Assembly (NCBI RefSeq): GCF_029855045.1
Contig: NZ_CP123228.1
Location: forward strand, 2,604,001 to 2,668,000
From: Piscinibacter sp. XHJ-5
Lineage (GTDB): Bacteria > Pseudomonadota > Gammaproteobacteria > Burkholderiales > Burkholderiaceae_C
Length of the DNA stretch: 64,000 nt
Direction: 5' to 3'
Within the stretch, counting starts at the first letter, position 1, and every line of letters begins with the position of its first letter. The notes below the pieces were generated by a model, which was not told the origin of the DNA, did no database searches, and worked only from the letters and a program-made list of their open reading frames with translations. Below are positions 60,512 through 64,000 of this stretch, one piece after another. The position numbers and the translations under genes are program-made.

Positions 60512-60999
60512 ACACGCACATCCGCCCGATCGAGGCCAAGGACCTCGGGCTCGAAGTGGAGTTCGTCGAAAGCCTGTCGGCGGCGACGGGCTATCAGCGC
60601 CTGATGTCAGCTCGCCGGCCGACGATGGAGGAGCTCAGGCGCTGGACGAACATCGACCACGCCCGCGAAGTCGCCCTCATCGCGACAGCCCTGGTCGATG
60701 GCAGGGAGTGCCAGCTGGGCGTCGCCCGATACGTCCGCGATGCCGACACGCAAGACGCCGAGTTCGCGATCGTGCTGCGCGATGACAGCCAGGGCCGTGG
60801 TCTTGGACGCGAGCTGCTGCTGAGGCTGCTCGACGCGGCAAAGCGTGCGGGACTCCACCGGCTGGTGGGCACCACCCTGTCGGACAACCAGGCGATGGTG
60901 ACCCTGGCACGCCGGCTGGGCTTCCGTGCGTCGAGAACGCCTGGTGGCGCATTCATGACGACCCTCACGCTCGACCTGGCTGCATGGCAGCCGCAATGA
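60508..60999 (+). CDS. GNAT-family N-acetyltransferase
   Basis: 163 residues. The acetyl-CoA pyrophosphate loop is RDDSQGRGLGRELLLRLLDA (Q/RxxGxG/A motif), followed by the helix and TTLSDNQAMVTLARRLGF. The N-terminal half (LGLEVEFVESLSAATGYQRL) contributes the acceptor side and is not diagnostic. It resembles the acetyltransferase domain found fused to acyl-CoA synthetases (Pat-type) in motif spacing, but here it is free-standing. Coupled to the 69-residue ORF. Acceptor substrate unknown. Confidence 0.88.
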   Translation: MNTHIRPIEAKDLGLEVEFVESLSAATGYQRLMSARRPTMEELRRWTNIDHAREVALIATALVDGRECQLGVARYVRDADTQDAEFAIVLRDDSQGRGLGRELLLRLLDAAKRAGLHRLVGTTLSDNQAMVTLARRLGFRASRTPGGAFMTTLTLDLAAWQPQ

Positions 61000-61012
61000 C
61001 TGCGCGATGTCG

Positions 61013-61798
61013 TCAGACGCCCGACTGCGTCTGGCGCGCAATGCGCGCCAGCTGGGCCGGGCCCGCGGCGACGCCGCTCAGCAGCAGCGAGATCGAGAAC
61101 TGGATCATCTCCTGCACGTCGATGACGCGGTCCGAGCGGGGCACGCGGGCCGCGAGGATCAGGGTCGCCAATCCGTGCTCCACCGACCACGCAGCATGGA
61201 CGACATGGTTGAGGTTCTCCACCGGCCAGCCCTTGGTGCGCGCGTAGTCGCACACCGCGGAAGCGAACAGATTGAACGACGACGAAATCGCCTGGTTGAG
61301 CTCCTCGTACGCATCCTTGGCAAGGATGCGCGGGCCGACCATCAGGTCGAACAGGCCCTTCTCCCGCTGGGCGAAGCCCACGTAGCTCTCCATCATCCGA
61401 TGGACCTTGATGAGCGGATCGGCCGTCGACTCGTCGATGCTGCGGCGCTCGTCGGCGAGCTCCCTGAAGCCGTCGGCGGCGATCGCGGCCAGCAAACCTT
61501 CCTTGCCGTCGAAGTGGCGCGACGGTGCGGCGATCGACACGCCGACGGAGCGCGCGACATGGCGCAGGCTCAGCTCGTGTGTTCCCACTTCGTCGAGCAC
61601 GCGGCGACCCTCGACGATCAACGCATTGCGCAGGTCTCCATGGTGGTACGAGGCGCTGTGGGACTTGGACGCGCGCTTGCGCGGAGTCGGGGTGGCAGGC
61701 TGCTTGCGCATGTCGATGGCACTGGGTTGGTCCGAAATCATAGGGCGCATGCCGCAGGCCTCGCGGGCTCGATAGGCGCCGAGGCGACTTTCCGACAT
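61013..61798 (-). CDS. TetR/AcrR-family transcriptional regulator
   Basis: Up to 261 residues from ATG 61798; in-frame starts at residues 17, 20 and 30 (MRKQPATPTPRKR) give a shorter, more typical protein, so the start is uncertain. The N-terminus is basic (PRKRASKSHSASYHHGDLRN). Helix-turn-helix: LSLRHVARSVGVSIAAPSRH, FDGKEGLLAAIAADGF. The TetR_C-type sensor domain follows. It is divergent from the enoyl-CoA hydratase/CoA-transferase operon with a perfect dyad between them; probably a repressor relieved by an acyl-CoA or related acid. Confidence 0.88.
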   Translation of the reverse strand: MSESRLGAYRAREACGMRPMISDQPSAIDMRKQPATPTPRKRASKSHSASYHHGDLRNALIVEGRRVLDEVGTHELSLRHVARSVGVSIAAPSRHFDGKEGLLAAIAADGFRELADERRSIDESTADPLIKVHRMMESYVGFAQREKGLFDLMVGPRILAKDAYEELNQAISSSFNLFASAVCDYARTKGWPVENLNHVVHAAWSVEHGLATLILAARVPRSDRVIDVQEMIQFSISLLLSGVAAGPAQLARIARQTQSGV

Positions 61799-61812
61799 CG
61801 GTGCTTTCCCGT

Positions 61813-61841
61813 TTGATGATTTAAGTTAGCAGTGCTAACAT
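61813..61841 (+). promoter_or_regulatory. promoter overlapped by a perfect TetR-type operator
   Basis: GTTAGCA-G-TGCTAAC (61825-61839) is a perfect inverted repeat with a one-base centre. It overlaps a plausible promoter for the plus-strand operon, TTGATG (61813-61818) and TAACAT (61836-61841) 17 bases apart. Position between the divergent TetR gene and its likely target supports an operator. Confidence 0.65.
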
Positions 61842-61899
61842 TGTCCCACGTTTTCGATCACTCCCGCTGTCCCCAGGCGCCCACGAAAGGCTTGCACCC

Positions 61900-62676
61900 A
61901 TGAGCGACGACATCATTCTCAAGACGCAGGACGGCAACGTGACCGTCCTGTCGATGAACTACCGGCCCTACAACCTGGTCGGGCCGAACCTGAACCGGCC
62001 GCTGCTGGCAGCCATGCGAGAGGCGGTGGAGCAGGGCAGCCGCGCGATCGTGCTGCGCAGCGCGCTGCGGCACTTCTCGGCCGGCGCGGACCTCAACCTC
62101 TTCTCGGCGCGCATCGATTCACAAGGCAAGGCGGTGATGAGCCCGCTCGAGACGCTGCGAGGCCTCGAGACGCTGCCGGTCCCGATCGTCGCGAGCGTGC
62201 ACGGCGTCTGCCTCGGCGGCGGCTTCGAGCTGGCGCTCGCCAGCGACTACATCGTCGCGGCGGCCTCCGCGAAGATCGGCTCGGTCGAGGCGACGCTGGG
62301 CCTGCATCCGCTGATGGGCGGCATCCAGCGCCAGGTGCAGCGCGCCGGCATGGCGCGCGCGAAGGAGATGTCCATGCTCGCGCGCCGCTACGACGCGGCG
62401 ACGCTCGAGCGCTGGGGCCTCATCAACCTGGTGGTGCCCGACGAACAGCTCGACGACGCCACGATGTCCATCGCGAGGGAACTGGCGAACGGCCCGACGC
62501 TGGCGCACGCGGCGACCAAGCAGCTCGCGTCGATCGCGGCCAACGAAGGCGTGGACGCGGCCGACGAAGCGATGCTCGAGCTGCAGAAGCCCATCTGGGC
62601 TTCCGCGGACCTCAAGGCCGGACTGGCGTCCTTCCGCGCCAACGGCCCCGGCCTGGCTCAGTTCGAGGGGCGCTGA
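61900..62676 (+). CDS. enoyl-CoA hydratase/isomerase family protein
   Basis: 258 residues of the crotonase fold. The oxyanion and CoA motifs are SALRHFSAGADLNLFS (AGAD loop), VHGVCLGGGFELALASDYIV and IGSVEATLGLHPLMGGIQRQ. The usual second catalytic Glu is present in the SVEATLG stretch. It acts on enoyl- or hydroxyacyl-CoA in the cytosol. It is the first gene of the TetR-regulated set, two bases before the CoA-transferase. Confidence 0.9.
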   Translation: MSDDIILKTQDGNVTVLSMNYRPYNLVGPNLNRPLLAAMREAVEQGSRAIVLRSALRHFSAGADLNLFSARIDSQGKAVMSPLETLRGLETLPVPIVASVHGVCLGGGFELALASDYIVAAASAKIGSVEATLGLHPLMGGIQRQVQRAGMARAKEMSMLARRYDAATLERWGLINLVVPDEQLDDATMSIARELANGPTLAHAATKQLASIAANEGVDAADEAMLELQKPIWASADLKAGLASFRANGPGLAQFEGR

Positions 62677-62678
62677 GC

Positions 62679-63944
62679 ATGGCCGGCCCTCTGCAGGGAG
62701 TGAAGGTCGTCGACTTCTCGCGCGTGCTCGCAGGCCCGCTCTGCGCGCGCACGCTCGCCGATCTCGGCGCCGAAGTGATCAAGATCGAGCCGCCGCGTCC
62801 CGACGTGTCGCGATTCGCCTTTCCCTTCGACGACGGCATGTCCGGCTACTACGCGCAGCAGAACGCCGGCAAGCGCAACGTCAGCATCGACCTCAACGTG
62901 GCCGGTGCGCGCGAGCTGGTGCTCAAGCTGTGCGACACCGCCGACGTGGTCGTCGAGAACTTTCGCGCCGGCACGCTGAAGTTCTTCGGACTGGACTACG
63001 AAACGCTGTCGCGGCGCAACCCGCGCCTGGTCTACGTCTCCATCACCGGCTACGGGCAGGGAGGGCCGTGGGCTTCGCGCATGGCTTATGCCCCGACCGT
63101 GCAGGCCGAAGCAGGCTTCACGCACAACACGCTGCGCCACTTCGGCGACGGGTTGAGCCGGCCGCAGACCGATGCGCTGTCGCACGCCGATGTCTACGCC
63201 GGGCTGCAGGCGGCCATCGCCGTGCTCGCGGCGCTGAAGCGCCGCGAGGTGACCGGCCGCGGACAGCACATCGACGTCGCGATGGCCGCCGTGCTGATGT
63301 CGATCAACGAGCGCGCACACGTCGACCTGTCCGATATCGACACGGGCGCCGAACCGGCGGTCCTCGGCGCCACCGACGGCCCGTTCTTCCGCGGCCCCGG
63401 TGGAGAGCAGTTCGTTGCGGCGCAGAGCCTGGTCGGCAGTCTGACTTTCCCGAACTACCTGCGCGCGATGCGTCGCGCCGACCTGGCTCGCGACCCGCGC
63501 TTCGAGTCAGCCGCGCTGCGCCTGCAGAACTTCGCCGCGCTGCATGCGGTGGTCCAGACGTGGATCCTCACCTTCCGCGACATGGAGGCGCTGGACGCCC
63601 AGCTCGACGAAGCCAAGATCGCCATCGGCCAGGTCCGCACCCTGAAGGAGCTGGCCGACAGCGAATGGGCCGAGTACTGGGGCGCGGTGCATGAAGTGCC
63701 CGACCGGCGCGGCGGCACCTACAGGCTGCAAGGGCGACCGTGGCGCTTCTCCGAAGACGGGTTGAGCGCGCCGGGCCTTCCGGCGTTTCGCGGCGAACAC
63801 AACGCCGAGGTGTTCGCCGAGCTGGGCCTGAGCCGGCAGGAAATCCAGCATTCCATCGACGCCGGCATGCTCATCGAGCACTCGCACGCGACGCCGCCGG
63901 CACCCAGCCCTGCGGGAGCGCGCGCGGAAGAGGTCGCTGCTTAG
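62679..63944 (+). CDS. family III CoA-transferase (CaiB/BaiF/Frc-type)
   Basis: 421 residues. N-terminal VVDFSRVLAGPLCARTLADL, GAEVIKIEPP, ENFRAGTLKFFGLDYE and SITGYGQGGPWASR are the diagnostic blocks. The likely catalytic Asp that forms an acyl anhydride is D171 (LSHADVYAGLQAAIAV), inferred from alignment with Frc. It moves CoA between carboxylic acids, activating the substrate for the neighbouring hydratase. Two-base gap to the hydratase; a third gene begins 20 bases later. Confidence 0.93.
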   Translation: MAGPLQGVKVVDFSRVLAGPLCARTLADLGAEVIKIEPPRPDVSRFAFPFDDGMSGYYAQQNAGKRNVSIDLNVAGARELVLKLCDTADVVVENFRAGTLKFFGLDYETLSRRNPRLVYVSITGYGQGGPWASRMAYAPTVQAEAGFTHNTLRHFGDGLSRPQTDALSHADVYAGLQAAIAVLAALKRREVTGRGQHIDVAMAAVLMSINERAHVDLSDIDTGAEPAVLGATDGPFFRGPGGEQFVAAQSLVGSLTFPNYLRAMRRADLARDPRFESAALRLQNFAALHAVVQTWILTFRDMEALDAQLDEAKIAIGQVRTLKELADSEWAEYWGAVHEVPDRRGGTYRLQGRPWRFSEDGLSAPGLPAFRGEHNAEVFAELGLSRQEIQHSIDAGMLIEHSHATPPAPSPAGARAEEVAA

Positions 63945-63964
63945 TCAACTTCCAGGAGCACTGC

Positions 63965-64000
63965 ATGAAAGATGCACTTCGCAAGGTGCGGCGCCGCGGC
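63965..64000 (+). CDS. start of a third operon gene, cut by the window edge
   Basis: ATG 63965 is preceded by AGGAG and opens MKDALRKVRRRG before the window ends. Only 12 codons are visible, so no family can be named. The position implies the same operon as the CoA-transferase. Confidence 0.55.
   Translation, partial: MKDALRKVRRRG

Noticed and set aside
60302..60999. GNAT-type toxin-antitoxin module
   Set aside because: The small partner has no ribbon-helix-helix or other DNA-binding pattern, and the acetyltransferase looks like an ordinary metabolic or protein acetyltransferase. Kept only as a low-confidence idea in the findings.
1..64000. CRISPR array, complete insertion sequence or rRNA
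   Set aside because: I saw no regularly spaced direct repeats, no transposase motif with terminal repeats and no rRNA-like sequence.

Overview
The window is GC-rich (by eye about 65-68 %) and reads as the chromosome of a betaproteobacterium of the order Burkholderiales (Comamonadaceae, Rubrivivax or Variovorax type). Pointers are the Bug-family periplasmic binding protein, several DUF1302/DUF1329/DUF6351 families, many acyl-CoA and alpha/beta-hydrolase genes, and a tRNA-Val(GAC) 3' half. No ribosomal or other core housekeeping genes are present, so this is accessory and catabolic territory.

Region 1 (1-14,580) is a decaying accessory block. Intact genes (DUF6351 protein, Bug receptor, thioesterase, thiolase, MaoC hydratase, two alpha/beta hydrolases, an Old Yellow Enzyme, an SDR) alternate with broken ones. 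The broken ones are a frameshifted small lipoprotein, a truncated enolase-superfamily gene joined head-on to the first 40 codons of an MFS transporter, a shattered aldo/keto reductase, a 24-codon hydrolase stub fused to an OYE pseudogene, and an integrase remnant. The block ends at a 46-bp copy of the 3' half of tRNA-Val(GAC), which looks like the attachment scar of an integrative element.

Region 2 (14,810-19,158) holds a small unknown gene and a minus-strand catabolic operon (SnoaL-like protein, alpha/beta hydrolase, thiolase, Tat-exported hydrolase). Region 3 (19,305-27,557) is a signalling cluster. A minus-strand set encodes a FixJ-like regulator, a TonB-dependent receptor and a 1,016-residue beta-propeller sensor kinase. 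It is divergent from a compact NarL-type kinase/regulator pair. Region 4 (27,634-38,000) holds a DJ-1/PfpI protein divergent from a MocR regulator, then minus-strand genes for DUF1275, amidohydrolase, XapX and isochorismatase-like proteins, and an AaeAB-like efflux operon (FUSC, DUF1656, HlyD and an outer-membrane lipoprotein with a frameshift).

Region 5 (38,000-47,330) is the most unusual part. It contains two copies of a module made of a receiver-only regulator plus a GAF/PAS histidine kinase. One kinase is a 1,845-residue protein that begins with a Ser/Thr-kinase-like domain lacking key catalytic residues, followed by an AAA/STAND ATPase and a helical repeat region. Four copies of a 16-bp dyad, consensus CGAYACCAARGTATYG, lie only in the intergenic regions around these modules and the efflux operon, which suggests one shared regulon.

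Region 6 (47,348-55,010) is an envelope-export operon (DUF1302, YCF48-like propeller, MMPL/RND transporter, DUF1329) divergent from a second FixJ-like regulator that closely resembles the one in region 3. Region 7 (55,030-64,000) contains an SRPBCC protein, a secreted hydrolase, a two-subunit molybdenum hydroxylase of the isoquinoline 1-oxidoreductase type, a 43-residue membrane peptide gene, MaoC, a small conserved ORF coupled to a GNAT acetyltransferase, and a TetR-controlled acyl-CoA operon (enoyl-CoA hydratase, family III CoA-transferase, and the start of a third gene at the window edge).

Overall the window suits an organism that senses, imports, modifies and exports hydrophobic or aromatic organic acids and breaks them down as CoA thioesters. 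Actual substrates cannot be read from the sequence.
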